Shown here: piece by piece, positions 1 to 12,786 of the stretch
Layout: each line of letters begins with the position of its first letter
Numbering within the stretch: position 1 is the first letter of the stretch
Assembly (NCBI GenBank): GCA_023362775.1
Contig: JALMGJ010000008.1
Coordinates: 20,560,501 to 20,624,500 of the forward strand
DNA length: 64,000 nt
Source of the DNA: Charina bottae
Taxonomy: Eukaryota; Chordata; Lepidosauria; Squamata; Charinaidae
Reading direction: 5' to 3'
Translations under genes and position numbers: made by a program
Notes under the pieces: model-generated
The model's input: the letters and a program-made list of their open reading frames with translations, nothing else
Database searches by the model: none
What the model was told of the DNA's origin: nothing

Positions 1-2289
1 CAGGGCTTTCAGCATGACATGGTTTTTGAAGGATGACAATCAACTGAGATTAGGACAGATCTGGACAAAGGCCTACCCATTAGAGAATTTGTTAGCACTG
101 CTCTGTTTCGTTACCCTGCTTTCCTTGAAGGGGAAAGTTGTGGTGGACAAAGGTAAGAGCTGTGTTTGTAGATGCCCCAGCTGAAGCATCTGCAAGCAGC
201 TCTCTTTTTGGCCACTTAGTATCCATCCCAAAGATTAAAATCATAAGATGGTAATGATCAACAAGACTGAGATGCAGTATCTCCAGGACAGGCTGCTTCA
301 GAGTGCTCCTGTTTATTTGCTCATGCCTTAGTCTGCTCAAGGGACCCAGGGCACATATTCAGTTCTTTGTCCTGATCCTGAAATAAATTCACTGGAAAAC
401 CCTAGGCTAGTTTTTCTCAATTTGGCACTCTCAGATTTGTCGGATTAAGGTTGGGAACTTTTTTGGCTGTGAATTCTGGGAATTGTAGCCTAATACATCA
501 GAAAATTCAGATTAAGGATGATTCTTCTAAACATTTTCCCATTCCTGTTGAGCAAGGCTATTTAAATGGCCTGGATTGACTTACTCTGCAGACATTTCAG
601 AAGTGTAAAACGAGCTGTAAGGCACTTCAAATTTGATTTCAACAAGGTACTTTGGGGCATGGGGTGCAAAGGTAGTATCTGTATGAAATTCCTTACAGCA
701 CATATATCTCAGGAAAAGGGCAGATGCATGATCCAGAGAAAAGATGCAGCTGCTTTAAATAGTTGAAGACAACTGCTATATTTGGGCCACCAAACACTGT
801 TAAGCACCTTTTTGGAACTGCATCTGAAGCACTGCACAGCTCTGATAGAGGCTATACTGTATTCTATGCATGCATCTGACAGGCTGGTTTCACAGTGCAA
901 GAAATTCTTAAGCTTAATAAGTTATAATCGTGACTAGGGTGTGTTGTTTTTAATTAAACCTGTCAATTGGCTTCCATTCCATTAGCCAGCATGATTTTTC
1001 AAGCAAAGCTTGTTATTACTTAAAAACAGTTAATTGAACTCAGAATTGATATCAAAATTAGAATATATTTCAAGCAGAGCTCTCTTATAATAGCATTTCT
1101 AGGGAGACTTGCAATCTTCACTGTTTGAATGTGATTGGAATTACGCCATTGGTTGCCATTGTACAAGGCAAAACAAAAGCAGACCTAAGAGTGATCTGTG
1201 TTGAAATACAACATTAGCACTAATGTAATATTTGTAAATGCCAAGGCAAAAGAAAATTAAATCTCAGAATGTTACCCAACATTAGATTAAAGAAAGGAAT
1301 ATATAATTAAATTGCTAGGAATGTTTTTTTACCCCAAGGAAATCTGTGCAGTTTTGAATAAGGCTTGTGAAATGAATCTGTATTTCCTGTAAAAAAACAT
1401 ACTACTATGAAGACCAAAATTGGGTTAAGAATAATTTGTTAACCTCATTACTGTTTCAGGAAGTAGTTGCTCTTAATTATTAAAGGAAATTCCTTGAATT
1501 CTTGTGTGTGCATAAGAATTTAGAGCTTGCATGAAAAGCCAATTCATGGCTTAAAAAAAGAAGGTACCAACCTATATTCTCTAACAAATCTGGAAAATTT
1601 TGGAAAAATAAGTTATAAAGTAATATTCTTTCAGTAATACACAACATAACCTAAATGCTTTCTTCCATACCTGTATTTGATGTCTTAACAGTACTTCTGC
1701 TTGGCTACGGCAAATCTTAGGTCTTATTCCATAAGATACAACCCCTCCCCCCATATAAACATCTACATTTAATTGGATACAAAATAAACATTTGTCCTAT
1801 GCTTGTTCTTAAACACTTAGTGCTCCCTGATTCTGAATAATTATTTCAGAATAGTCTCCTACAACATGGATATGAAATTATTTCTTAAAGGCTTCAATCA
1901 AAACCTAATCTACAGCACCACAGAGCAGTGAAATATGGGCATCTCCTAATCTCTGTAAATTTTTCCTTTTCCAGATTTGGACCTTAGGGAAAAGTGAACA
2001 ATTCTCTGTTTAATCTCCATAATAATATTACCATACATGTGATCTCAGATGAAGTTAAGGGTTTGGCTCAGTGTCAAACTACCTGAAAAGGCTGCTTGCC
2101 TCTTAAGCAGCCTTTCTGGGCAAAGCGTTAAGGCAACCTTGCGCAGATGCAAAACCTTGCTTATAAATGTTACCATGCTCTCTGGTTTGGAAATAGCTGC
2201 ATCAGCCATCTTTAAGAATCAGTCATCTATTGTAGATCTATCTATTTCCAATAAATAAAATTGTGTTCACTGAATGTGACAGCCCTGAA
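1..2289. other. Unique AT-rich DNA, no gene seen
   Basis: Reading all frames I find no open frame with recognisable protein similarity. Apart from the short old repeat relic at 409-505, nothing structured is visible; runs of A and T and ordinary stop-rich frames dominate. Confidence 0.6.
409..505. repeat. Ancient interspersed repeat relic
   Basis: The segment ending in ttctgggaattgtagcc resembles the common amniote repeat whose other strand reads actacaactcccagaattcc. Similar relics lie near 3905-3965, 13701-13795 and 59555-59625. The family is not identified; a decayed DNA transposon or SINE is possible. Confidence 0.3.
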
Positions 2290-2478
2290 TATGTGTAGGG
2301 ACCTGTTTTGTGGTTAATTTAGTCATTATGATGGGTGCTTTATTCTTGGCTGCGATGTATTTTAATGTTTGTATTAATATATATATTAATATATATTAAT
2401 TATATAAATTGTTTGCTGCCCAGAGTCATTTGGTGATATAGGCGGCCATACAAATTAAACAAATAAACAAACCAATAA
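2290..2478 (+). mobile_element. L2/CR1-like LINE 3' end, decayed
   Basis: The words tgcccagagtc and ggcggccatacaaattaaa, followed by an (AAAT)-rich tail, are the usual 3' terminus of L2-type LINEs in reptiles (the cccagagtc ... gggcggt hairpin plus tail). No coding part is preserved. Confidence 0.5.
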
Positions 2479-4539
2479 AATTAACAATTCTATAGCACAA
2501 GACACATTTGGAGGATAATCCTTAAAGGTGTTTTTTTTTCCTCCAGACCTGATCCTGTAAATTGTAAGGAACACCAAAGATTTGGTGTTGTTTTAATGCA
2601 GCGTAAAAATGAATTTTACTCTTTTTCAAAAAAAAAAGAGGAAAATGTTGATTTCCCATAGATTTATGATCTTGAAAATACTCAAAGTTCAATTCACAAA
2701 CTTGGGTGAATATATTTTGGTTGAGCTAAACTAGTCACATCTGATGATGTCTTACCTATTATCATCTGAACTGTTATGAACTACATATTCCATTCATCAT
2801 TCTCTTGTGTTTTTTTAAATAATGCTGGGATACTGATAATATTTCACCCAGTCAAGCTTAGTCTGGGAAGCCAGGAATACTTGGGCATAATCAGCATTTC
2901 AACCTATCTTGCACCAGGAATACTAAGTATTACTGTTAATAAGACTAAGTTATTATATATTTCAGAATTCACATGCAGAGAAAAGCAAAACTGGAGTGAG
3001 TGTGTCTTGTAAGTCATGCAGACATACAGTATAAAATGTCACTTTCCCTGTGTCTTGTTAATTCTGCTTATTTGACATCTATCTTTCAGGCAAGTAAGGT
3101 GATGCTTAACCCTTGGTTATTACTTAGGTTACAAAACAGTGAGGTTACAGCCTTTGTGTGACCTGCATTCTATCATCACCGTCCATTGACAAAAGAAATT
3201 GGGCAAAAAACCCAGCAATCCCAAATGATAGAGACAGGCCAGATGCTCCATGTTCCCCATGAGTTCTCTCAAGTAGATGAGAATGCATTCTTACACTTCC
3301 TAATCTGAGTCTGGCAGGGGATTAACTAGTTTAGATCAGCAAGGCTAGAGAAAAGGACTGCAAAATATAAAGGTTTGTATAGCCCAGACCCTGGTGGGCT
3401 TTTACAAAACTGTGAAAGATTGGTTCTTCCAGCAGTCCCTGAAGTGGGGTACAGTGATTTACTCCCTGATAGTTTATTCTTGTTTTTCCCAATTGTTTTG
3501 CATTGGTTATCCTCCTCAATGGGTGGCTATATCTTCTTTGTATTTTATTACTTCTGTGGTTTATGTTTTAATCCTACTTTACCTAGAGTTTCTCCAGTAA
3601 TTAAGGCAGCATGAAAATAGACAGACAGATAGCTATCTACTGAATGTTTGAGAAAATGGCTAACCTAAAAGGACAACCAAGTGAACTACTTTAGTCATAT
3701 GTGCTTTTGAAAAGATTTAGTGTGTGTTAAATAGTGGGACAGCACCAGAGGTAACATCTTAAAGATAGAAGTCAGGGAGAAGTCTAGATATGTCAGAACT
3801 GAAATAAAGATGAATACTGATTTTTGTTTATTTGCTTACTTGTTTATTTGCTTCATGGAACAGGTCATATAGTTTTTCTGGCATAGAACATATTTCCCCA
3901 AATTTGGTTTCCTCCTGATCTTTTTGGACTATAACTCCTGTAGTTCCTAGTCAGCTGAGGGAGAATAATGGGATTTAGAGAACTACATATCTGGAAGCCC
4001 CTATTTGGGATAGGCAAAAAAGTACTTGGGATAGGCAAGCATAAATGAAACCTATAAATTGCCATGGCTTTAGTTACAGCAGCATCTGAAACAGAAGGAT
4101 TTAAAACAGCAACAGCAGCAAGATACATCTAAAATAGATGTATTTTAGAGATGGGTTGAGTAAAACAGTCAAAGGAACAATTGGCTAAAGCCCCATCCCC
4201 TAGCTGCAGAAGACACACCCAGGAGAGCAAACGTACATATTAGATTTCCAAACTGTTAAAACAAAAGTGTGTTCTCAAGAGGGAAAGAAATGTTGACTAA
4301 TAGCAAATAGCCTTACATTCCCTGCAACAGATCTCCAGTTGGACAGTGTTCATTTAAGATTTTTTTTTTTTAAAAAAAGTGTATAGTAGGGTCAAGTATT
4401 TTGGATGCCATTGCTATATCAGTTATATGCCTGTGTTTACATCTGGACAGTGGATAATTGAAATAAGGCTACAGAAGACACCAATTTTGATGAGCAACAA
4501 TTTCCAGAATCCCAGCTTTATTGTTTTTTTAAAGGATAT
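2479..4539. other. Unique AT-rich DNA
   Basis: Mostly featureless. It contains one open segment with two hydrophobic stretches (3385-3597, listed separately) and one old repeat relic near 3905-3965 with the word ggactataactcctgtagtt. Confidence 0.5.
3385..3597 (+). other. Possible exon or pseudo-exon, two TM helices, MARVEL-like
   Basis: An open frame of about 70 codons reads a charged, aromatic start (KTVKDWFFQQSLKWG), a first hydrophobic stretch, a short turn with two prolines (GYPPQW) and a second hydrophobic stretch ending LILLYLEF. This helix-PP-helix layout recalls the TM1-TM2 exon of the CKLF/CMTM (MARVEL-domain) family. It follows an AG at about 3385 and could end at the donor-like CA/GTAATT near 3597. 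The preceding pyrimidine tract is poor, no partner exon was found, and there is no good start codon. It may equally be chance in T-rich DNA, where random codons encode hydrophobic residues. Unassigned; low confidence. Confidence 0.18.
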
Positions 4540-4551
4540 AATCAGTATAAT

Positions 4552-4785
4552 TCAATTTGGAGAACAATCGGATCCCTAAAGTGGCAATGAGTTGGATTCC
4601 TCCTAACGCTAAACGACAACAAGGACGCCCTCGAATAACATGGTGAGGAACACTGATAGAAGACCTGAAGGCATTGCACATCACATGGAAAGATGCCGAA
4701 ACAATCGCCCAAGACTGAAAGAGCTGGAAAACCCTTACTGCCCGATATGCCACATAGCATAGACACGGAAGATAGAGAGAGAGAG
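4552..4785 (+). mobile_element. 5'-truncated LINE 3' fragment with target duplication
   Basis: The plus strand encodes a degraded C-terminus typical of APE-type LINEs (GRPRITW, then an EDLKALHITWKDAET-like stretch). At least three in-frame stops interrupt it; several look like CGA-to-TGA or TGG-to-TGA decay. It ends in an (AG)n tail at about 4772-4785. The 12-bp word aatcagtataat occurs exactly on both sides (4540-4551 and 4786-4797), which defines the insertion. The LINE clade is not settled. Confidence 0.75.
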
Positions 4786-4864
4786 AATCAGTATAATCAT
4801 TATTTGGTTCATCTTATTTAAAAAAAAGCATGTTCTTGCCTTTCAGTGTTTAGCCAGTGAATGA

Positions 4865-4943
4865 AAAACAGGAAGATCTGGCGTAGGCTTGTCCATGAAG
4901 TCACGAAGAGTCGGAAGTGACTGAATGAATAAACAACAACAGC
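4865..4943 (+). mobile_element. BovB (RTE) LINE 3' terminus
   Basis: The segment with gtcacgaagagtcggaagtg and the tail gaataaacaacaacag matches the characteristic 3' end of BovB elements (consensus-like gtcacgaagagtcggacacg ... aaacaacaaca). Only the last 80 bp or so is present. BovB is abundant in squamates, which supports the organism assignment. Confidence 0.75.
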
Positions 4944-7560
4944 TATGACTGGCATATACAATTTTTGAAGAAAAACAAACTTTTTAAAATATGACTCTGG
5001 TGCAAATTGATTACTGGTATTTTTTTTAAAAAAATCAAAACATTCCAGGCTTTGGGTGTAGCTCTTTTGTCTTTTGTTTTGGATTTTTTTCTGAGTTTCT
5101 CCAAAATAATTTTTGGAAGCACATTATTTATACATACAAGTTTGAACCATGGTCAACACATTAGAAATCAGTAACTAAGCTATAATAAATTGAATCAATG
5201 CTGAGATTCTATTAAAACTAGAAAATCCCATAAAGTTAAAATATAAACTCTGTACATAGAAAAACCCAAATGCTGGATAAAGTACAAATCGATGTATTAA
5301 GTTAAAGTTAGAATTGAATTGTGTATCAGATTTACTTTTAAGGTACAAAGTTATTCTGAGTATCAAAGTATACTCCCAAAACTTGTTTAACCATTCATCC
5401 AAGGAAGGAAGGAAACAGCCTTTCCAGTAAGAAGCATATACTATTCTTGTGGCAGTTAAGTTATACAAAGCTAGTTTGATATACTTTGATATACTGAAGT
5501 AATATATGAATTAGTAAAATCTAATAAAAATATTGTGGATTGAATTTGTAAATCAATTTTTAAAATGGCAATCACAAAGCGTAATCCCATGGTTATCTAT
5601 TTCCCTGGTGTTTTTTGGGGACACCAAAAATGGGGGTGGGGATGGAATAAGTGTATAAAGGAGTAGAGGTGCCTACCTGAAACACTGGAGAAAGCCTGAA
5701 GAACAATCACCAATGGTTGTCACTGCAGTCGCTGCAGTCAATGTTGAACAAAACAAACCAATGGTCTGACTCAATATATGGCAGTTTCCATAACGTGGTG
5801 TTCTTTTCTTCACATATCATATGAAGGGTAACAATAAGACAAACACCCACTCTTTTCAGTAATATTCCATTCTTCCAGATGCCATAGAGACTTGAAGTCA
5901 AGCTTCAGAGAGCCTTAATGTGAAGTTGAGGACCAGGAAGAAGTTGCAGACAGCCCTGAACACTTTCGAGTGTTCAAGATACAGTTACCTCTTCTAAGCA
6001 GGAAGGGTTCCAATCAAAGGCTTTAATCCAGCCCAGTGCTGAGTGGGGAACTGGAGGCCAAAGTTGAACAGAGTGATTCCAGAGTGATATGAGGAGGGGA
6101 GAATATTTAGAGCAAGAAGTAAAATGGTGGAAGGTGCTAGCGTTGTAGTTCAATATGGCTTACCAAGGGATCTGTCTTCAGTTTATCCCCACAAAACAAA
6201 GTCATGCCTATAAAAGTAATGCAAAATGCTAACTCTTTATGATAGGAATTTAATGGTAAAGTTCACAGATTTTAAATGACTCCGCCATAGTGAAAGATCC
6301 ACATGATTTCAGAAATCATTCGTTTTTAAAGGGATACTTTATTATATTAGATTTGTCATGAACATACCGGGCTTTTGCTAAGAAACATAGGAAAACATCA
6401 AGTTTTTGCTAAGTTACATAGAATAAGATGGAAATTGCCTATTATTTCTCCACTTCAGTTGCTGTCCGGGGCAGAGAATAGTTCACCATATCAGAGTGAA
6501 ACAAGAATAAAGGTTCAAGACAAACTACTCCGTGATGATTTGAAGTGTGTGAAGCTAGCTGAAAGGTTAATACAATTCATACTTCAATGAGTACCTCATC
6601 TGGATTGCAGGATGAAAAGAAGGGAACATTCACATTTTCGTTTTCTTCACATTCCCCAGTGATATCTTTAGCAATAAGATCCAGAAATGCATGAAAAAGC
6701 ATCCTTTTCATTAACATCAAGGCCAAGACCTGCAGTGTTTTTTCACCTTTTCCATTGTTTTGAATTAGACATTTATTCTAGCCAGACAAGATAAGGGCAA
6801 CAGTCAGGACTTCAAGGCTGTCATTCATATTGTCATCAGAATGTCAGTGCTTCAAAAGCTTTCTGCTAAATAATTGGAAAAGGGTAAACACAGCCCCTAC
6901 AGCTGGGGATGCCTTCCTGAAAAATTCAGAACAGGCCCAGGCAGCTCCTGTGCTTGCTCCAAGTGGCCTACGATAACAGACTTTGTTTGCTGCCAAAAGC
7001 TGAACAGTTCTAGCTAGCTAGTTCAACTGGCCTTGGCTACTCTTTCTCCACCCAGAATCCCTCCCAAATATCAATTTGAGAAGAAACAGAACCACAAAAA
7101 TACACATTTTTTTCCTAAAGCCAAATAAAAATGGATTGCAGATGGCTCTATGGATTTGTGTATTCTCTTTCTGATTTGTTGTAGGTGAATCCACAGCTGC
7201 TCTTGATTTTGGAACTAAATTGATAAGCACAGCTTAAGTGCCATTAAAGACGGCAGAATGTTAATATCTACATAGTCTTACTTTTTTAAAACTTATTTTT
7301 AAAGGAGAGTGCCCTTGCTTTTCCAAAAGTTAATATCTGATACTGAATCTTCCAGTAAATCCATTGGTAAAGGGAATTGTTTCATTCCATTTTGTATTCA
7401 TCTACTAAGTTTCTATGCAGTCTCAGGCAACTAAATCTTTATTTTCAAAGGTGGAAAATAAAAACTTGAATATTGACTCTCCATTTAAAACTTCTTTGCT
7501 GAAACCTATGCAAAAAAATTGTTTTGTTCTGGTTTGCTGTTTTCTCTATGTGCTTCTGTT
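4944..7560. other. Unique AT-rich DNA, no gene seen
   Basis: No recognisable coding segment or repeat family. Small items only: a short GGAA run near 5400 and a G-rich stretch near 5632. Open frames here are short and lack any known motif. Confidence 0.55.
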
Positions 7561-7784
7561 ATTGTGCCTTTGAGTCATTGTTGACTGCTGGTAATTGCCT
7601 GGACTAGTCCCTGCAGTTTTCTTGGCAAGATTTCAGAAGTGGTCTGCCATTGCCTGCTTCCTAGGGCTGAGAGGGAGTGGCTGGCCCAAGGTCACCCAGC
7701 TGGCTTTGCACCTAACGTGGGACTAGAACTCACCTGGTTTCCTGGTTTCTAGCCCAGTGCCTTTAACCACTACACCAAACTGGA
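7561..7784 (-). mobile_element. tRNA-derived SINE (Sauria/Squam1-like)
   Basis: Read on the minus strand it begins ccagtttggtgtagtggtta (A-box-like, tRNA head), continues through a ctagaaaccagg and tgggactagaactcacc-type B-box region, then the typical ggtgaccttgggccagcc and ctctcagccctaggaag body. It ends with a LINE-like tail at the left edge. A plus-strand relative lies at 48311-48478. A Pol III head is present, but the copy is diverged and not a tRNA gene. Confidence 0.8.
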
Positions 7785-10616
7785 TCTTATTTTATCAGAA
7801 AGATACTCTTGCTTTTCCCAACTATTTAGGCCAACTCTTTAGGGGTTTCATCCACAGCATTAAAAAAAGTGCACTGGAAAGTAATCACCATTACACCTTG
7901 CAATAAAATATAATTTAATCTCTTTTTCTCTATCAAGGTTCTCATGCTTTTCAACTTTAACCTGGTACTCTTTTCAGACTTGTTCATAGCACCCATGACT
8001 GAGGTATGCTTTTTTTTAAATTTGTGCTCTTCTAGACAAATTCCAGATTCTATTGTTGGAAGACATTGCCAAAGCTTAACATAATCCAATCGAAGTGAGG
8101 ATGGAGGTGGGGGAATCTGCAAATCACTATATCTCCGTTGGCTTTTTGCCTCAGACCTAATGGTGCATGTTGAACTTACTAGTGCATGGTGTATTCATCC
8201 CATTATATCCAGCTAGCCATGCACCATAATTCATTTGTATCAGTCAGTGAGTGTAATTGCTGAAAGACTGAAGTAACTTCCATTGAGTTCAGTCAAAGGG
8301 ACTTATTTCCAGTGAAATGTGGTTACAATCACAGTGTGGTAGAAGAAAAAAAGGAAAAAACATGAAAGATGGATGTGCATAGAGATTGAGAAGGGAAAGG
8401 GATAAGAGAAAGGAACTATATGATACACAACTTGTAGAACTGAAGATGAGTGAAGTGAAAGTGAAGGCAACCAAGATAGACAGTATGGGTGCAGAGAGTG
8501 AAGATCCTCTACATTATAAGGCACATTTAATTAAAAAAACATGCTTTAGAAAGGAGAGCAAAAAGAATGGAAGCTTAATAAGGAAAGTAATTCAGATAAA
8601 TCTTTGAATGTTTCAGAAAAAAGGAGGCATGTAGGGTATAGCTGAGCTCTACTTCACAGCACAGAATTAACATGTAATAAAAATACTCCTCTGTTAAAAT
8701 GTTAACAGAGAGTACAACTCCTTGACTCAAAGTTATCAGAATTAACGGAGTTATTGAATTTTGCAGTGTGTTAACTTCCTTTTCTAACAAGGCCAAGCAA
8801 TATAGCCCCTAAGACCAGGAGCAGATAAATCTAAGTAACCTGGAAGACAAGCAAACACATAGTGGCTTGGTGGATACAGAATGTTTGTATACAGTCAACT
8901 ATTTTATCTTAAATTAGATGAGGATGTTATTCAAGTAACGCATTTTTCAACTACTGTATTATAGTAAAATTTAATTCACATCAAACTACTTTATAAAAGA
9001 TAAAAACACAAGACTTTCCCAATAGTTCTTCAGACACACTTCACACCCTATGCACCCTAGTTCATGGAGGTGGAAATTTATGATCCCTATGCATGAAGAC
9101 AGTATGGCAGATTTCAGTACATGCACAATTAATGCCAAAAGTCTTCCATAATTGCAGCATGCTTCACATGTGGTGTGTTTCCCTCTGCATTTCCACTAAA
9201 TAATTCCTTAAGCAGCTTCTTTTTATGTCTTCATTTTCATCACATCGAGATAATCCAAAGGATTTTGATATTCTTTGAACAGGGGTTTCTTGTGAGATAT
9301 TAATATAACCTTCTTGTCAAGATACCTGAAGTGGAACAGTTTGTTCTGTAGCACCAATAAAAACAGATGGGAGAAGACTGTGCGTGATGTAAGATGTATA
9401 TAAATGTGGATCTTGTCAATTTATCATGTGAAACAGCTGACAAAGAAATGACAGTAATTGATGGATCTCTTGAGATGCAATCTGGAACTGTTGAATCCAG
9501 GAGAGATACATTCATTGCTGAGTTATTAGTGAATATCTGCCTTGTTTAATTGATTCCTAACTATGCTGTATTAAGTAAGATGTAGCAACCTGTAATGAAT
9601 CAGTATAAATCAAGAGAGGAGAATCTGGACATTAATATTAAGCACACACATAAGACGAATTTTCAAAAAGCCAATAGAAATGATATATTTTATGAGAAGT
9701 ACTGATGGAAAAATAATCCTATAATCAATGGTAAGATCATGACATTTATTTATACAATTTTATGTAAAATATGAAACCTGAAAATTTGCAAGATTATTAG
9801 TAACTGACTACCTCATAATCACTTGTCACGAATAGAACGTTATTGTATAATGACTATGAAATCATTATGCTAATATAACCTACAAGAAGATAAAAGAGCA
9901 ATAAATTTAGCAGAAGAGCAAAGCCAGAGGCTAGAGAAAATTATTTCAAATATTGTTTTTATTTGAGTAACCCAGGTTTATCATAATTTTTCTAGCATGA
10001 GTGACTTGAAATACCATATAGCCTCCCGGAGTGATTCTATGTGTACCTGATTAGTGTAAAACAAATCTGAAAATTTCAGAGCTGGTTCACATGACAGTTT
10101 CAGCATGTAATAAAATTACACAAAGCAACTTCCGTTGTTGTTTGGTAGTAATGATGAAGCTTTCAGGCACTTGATTTCAGCTGTGAAGAAACAAGTCAAG
10201 ATGTCAAAAGCTTATGAAAAAGGGTTGCGTGAGAATATGGTAATTTTATCCAGACTTACAATGAAGCACAAATTAATGTCAAGACTTTCAGATCTGGTGC
10301 AGACATTCATGGTATTTTTATTAATGTGGGTCTATCCAGAGATGTGGAATAGTACAATGGATTGCTTAATAGAGATCCATATTTTGGACAGTACACATTT
10401 TCCCCCATTATTGAACAACAAAAATATATCATTTGTATTACTAGTGTATTTTAACCTACATTTGTCAATCAAGATGGCAAGATGATTAAGATAACATCGT
10501 TGTTCTGCATTATCCACTAAATCAGCAATATTAAAAGTGATATTAACTCAACAATAATGTCATTCTGAATGGTACAGCAGTGTAAAACAGCAGTGTAAAA
10601 CTCTATCTGGAATTGT
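7785..10616. other. Unique AT-rich DNA, no gene seen
   Basis: No repeat family recognised. A 116-codon frame at 10135-10485 and a 73-codon frame at 8386-8607 show no known motif and are judged chance. Confidence 0.5.
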
Positions 10617-10809
10617 CTATGAAGGTTCTCAGTCATCCAGGTGGAATTGTCTGTAGCTTGAATCATGTCAACTGGATTTCTATTTTCTTAGTGGAAACGT
10701 TTCACTCCTTATCCAAGGAGCTTCTTCAGACTGAAGAAGCTCCTTGGATAAGGAGTGAAACGTTTCCACTAAGAAAATAGAAATCCAGTTGACATGATTC
10801 AAGCTACAG
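10617..10809. mobile_element. Penelope-like terminal sequences forming a perfect palindrome
   Basis: Left arm 10651-10729 and right arm 10731-10809 are exact reverse complements (79 bp each, one-base centre). The leader ctatgaaggttctcagtcat at 10617 and the whole left arm recur at the left end of the Penelope element at 25778. The right arm recurs at that element's right end near 28172-28249. So this is a Penelope insertion reduced to its two inverted terminal copies with no internal sequence. The 5-bp word tctat stands at 10616-10620 and 10810-10814 and might be a target duplication, though it overlaps the shared leader. Confidence 0.85.
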
Positions 10810-10814
10810 TCTAT

Positions 10815-12719
10815 CAGGAATTAAAAGCCCCCCCCCCTAATTTTTTTTCTGCTTGGAAGTGATACAAGAAAAGCCCTGGTGTACAGACTCTCTGAATGGT
10901 AGTCTATCCTACAAATATTAATAGCCAGCCATAAAATTGTGATCCTAAGGTGCAGATTGTTTATTCATTTTATAAAATATACTTTCTACCTATTCAGTTA
11001 AGAGTGATGGTTTGGGCTAGTATTTACTACCAACAGAAAGCACATCAAAAAGAAACCAATATTACCTAAATTCCAGTATCCGGATTCTGCAATCAAATCA
11101 CATTATTTAATGTTTAATAATTCCACGTGTCTAGAGATTCCAGCTTTAAATATCTAATGATTTAAATAATACTTTTCACCTTCCTTATTCACTTATTTGA
11201 TTGTCATTAAGTGAACAAAGTTTTACAGTTAAGATGTAAAGTGAAACAGAGTGAACATCAAGTGTAAAAAAAAGACAGATATGAAACTAGCACTGCTAAT
11301 ATCTATTTGAAGCATTTTATGACTATTTTTGTTGATGATGGTGATGTAATACATTTATTTTAAACTCTGCAGAACAAAAGATTGCTTTGCACATTACTTC
11401 TTTTCTTTTTTTTAGTCATAAAATAGAAACTACCAAAGTTGTTGGAGTACAATCCAGCCAAGGTAGTACCATTTATTCCAGTGGGATAAAGCATTGCTTC
11501 TTTTACTTTCTCATGGAAAGTGCAGAATTTAGATTTGTTTAACTTTGTCTGGATTACGCTCTCTGCATTTTAAAAATATATATATAAATACTTATTTGTT
11601 CTGGAGTTAGCTTGGAAGTCTGGTTCTTTTTGAATCTACACACTAATGACTTCCTTCTGGGTGAGGAAGCCACATATTTGTAAAATTTGCACCTGTATAA
11701 ATATCCTATATCCCTGTGTAAAGAACTTTTCAACAACCAAAGCTGAGCAGATTCAGGATGTATAGGAATATTTAGGGCTGTACTTGTGAGAAGGGACATG
11801 TATACTAAGAACTCCTTTGAATTCACGATTTGGAAGTAGCATAGTTGGATTAGAACTTGTGATTTAAAAGCAACAAAACTTAGGTCAGACTGATCTGGTT
11901 TTAAAACTGAATTCAATAAAAGATTGAGGCATTTGAAATAATGGATGTCATCATAATACTGCCTTCTCTTCCTCGTTTTCTTCCTCTTCTCCTTTGCAGA
12001 ATGGGATGAAAATAGCAGGAACAATAGATCTTTAAAGTGCATTGACTTTGCATTAACTTGGTTGGATAGCTTCATTGGTCCCATTGCAATAAATTTTGAA
12101 AGGTTATCCTTGCATCTCTTGCTTTTCTGGGTTGCTGGCTTCTTGGCATGGTTCACACACACAAGGTTATACTTTTCTGGAGGATGATAAATTATGTGTT
12201 GCTTGTGCTTTTTTTTTTTAAGATCTAAGAAATATATATGTTACAACAGTTGAGTATACACTATGGTGTAAATAAGTAGCCCATAAAAAAAGATAAGAGT
12301 CTTAACAGCAAGCGCACAATCTCAGACCCATGCACACAATGAATACTCAGATAAATTCCTTTTGTTGGTCTGGGTCATTCTTTCTAAATGAACCTGCCTA
12401 AAGAAATTCGAACAGAAGGCAAATAGCAAATCAACATTCCAAGTGCTCTGATAGACAGGTGCAGAGGTGATAAAGTTATTGGCTGGATAGTCATGTCAAT
12501 ATCAGAAAACCTATCATGCTAAACAATACTCCCCACAGCTTGTTAATATGGAAGGAAAGCTGTAACAATCTTTGAGACCTCTGTAAAGCCAGAAAGTCTT
12601 TAAAATCACCAAATCAGCTTTGAATCTCTCCAAAGCAATTTGAAGGTATCCGATTTGATGCCTTTTTCAGGAATCCAACAAAACTCTACAGTAGAGTCAA
12701 TGTAATTAACCTTTATTTT
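10815..12719. other. Unique AT-rich DNA with one long unexplained minus-strand frame
   Basis: Nothing recognised except a 202-codon minus-strand open frame at 11554-12162. It is basic, low in known motifs, and starts near a CA-rich stretch. No repeat, splice signals or relative was found, so it is not called as a gene. Confidence 0.45.
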
Positions 12720-12786
12720 AAATAAATGTTGCAGAGTCAAGAGAGAGTAGTTTTCTTACAGAAATATGGTGAGGTATGAGTTCAAG
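12720..12786 (+). mobile_element. LINE 3' fragment, left part (split by SINE)
   Basis: In the frame that joins to 13121 onward across the SINE target duplication, this reads into the peptide ...RYEFKTSLRRAL. It is continuous with the LINE fragment on the other side of the SINE. The left limit is uncertain. Confidence 0.5.

Noticed and set aside
4529..4766. Two minus-strand 74-codon frames
   Set aside because: Antisense of the LINE 3' fragment, whose plus-strand peptide is recognisable.
10135..10485. 116-codon plus-strand frame as a gene
   Set aside because: No ATG at the start, no motif, AT-rich context, and it ends in ordinary unique sequence.
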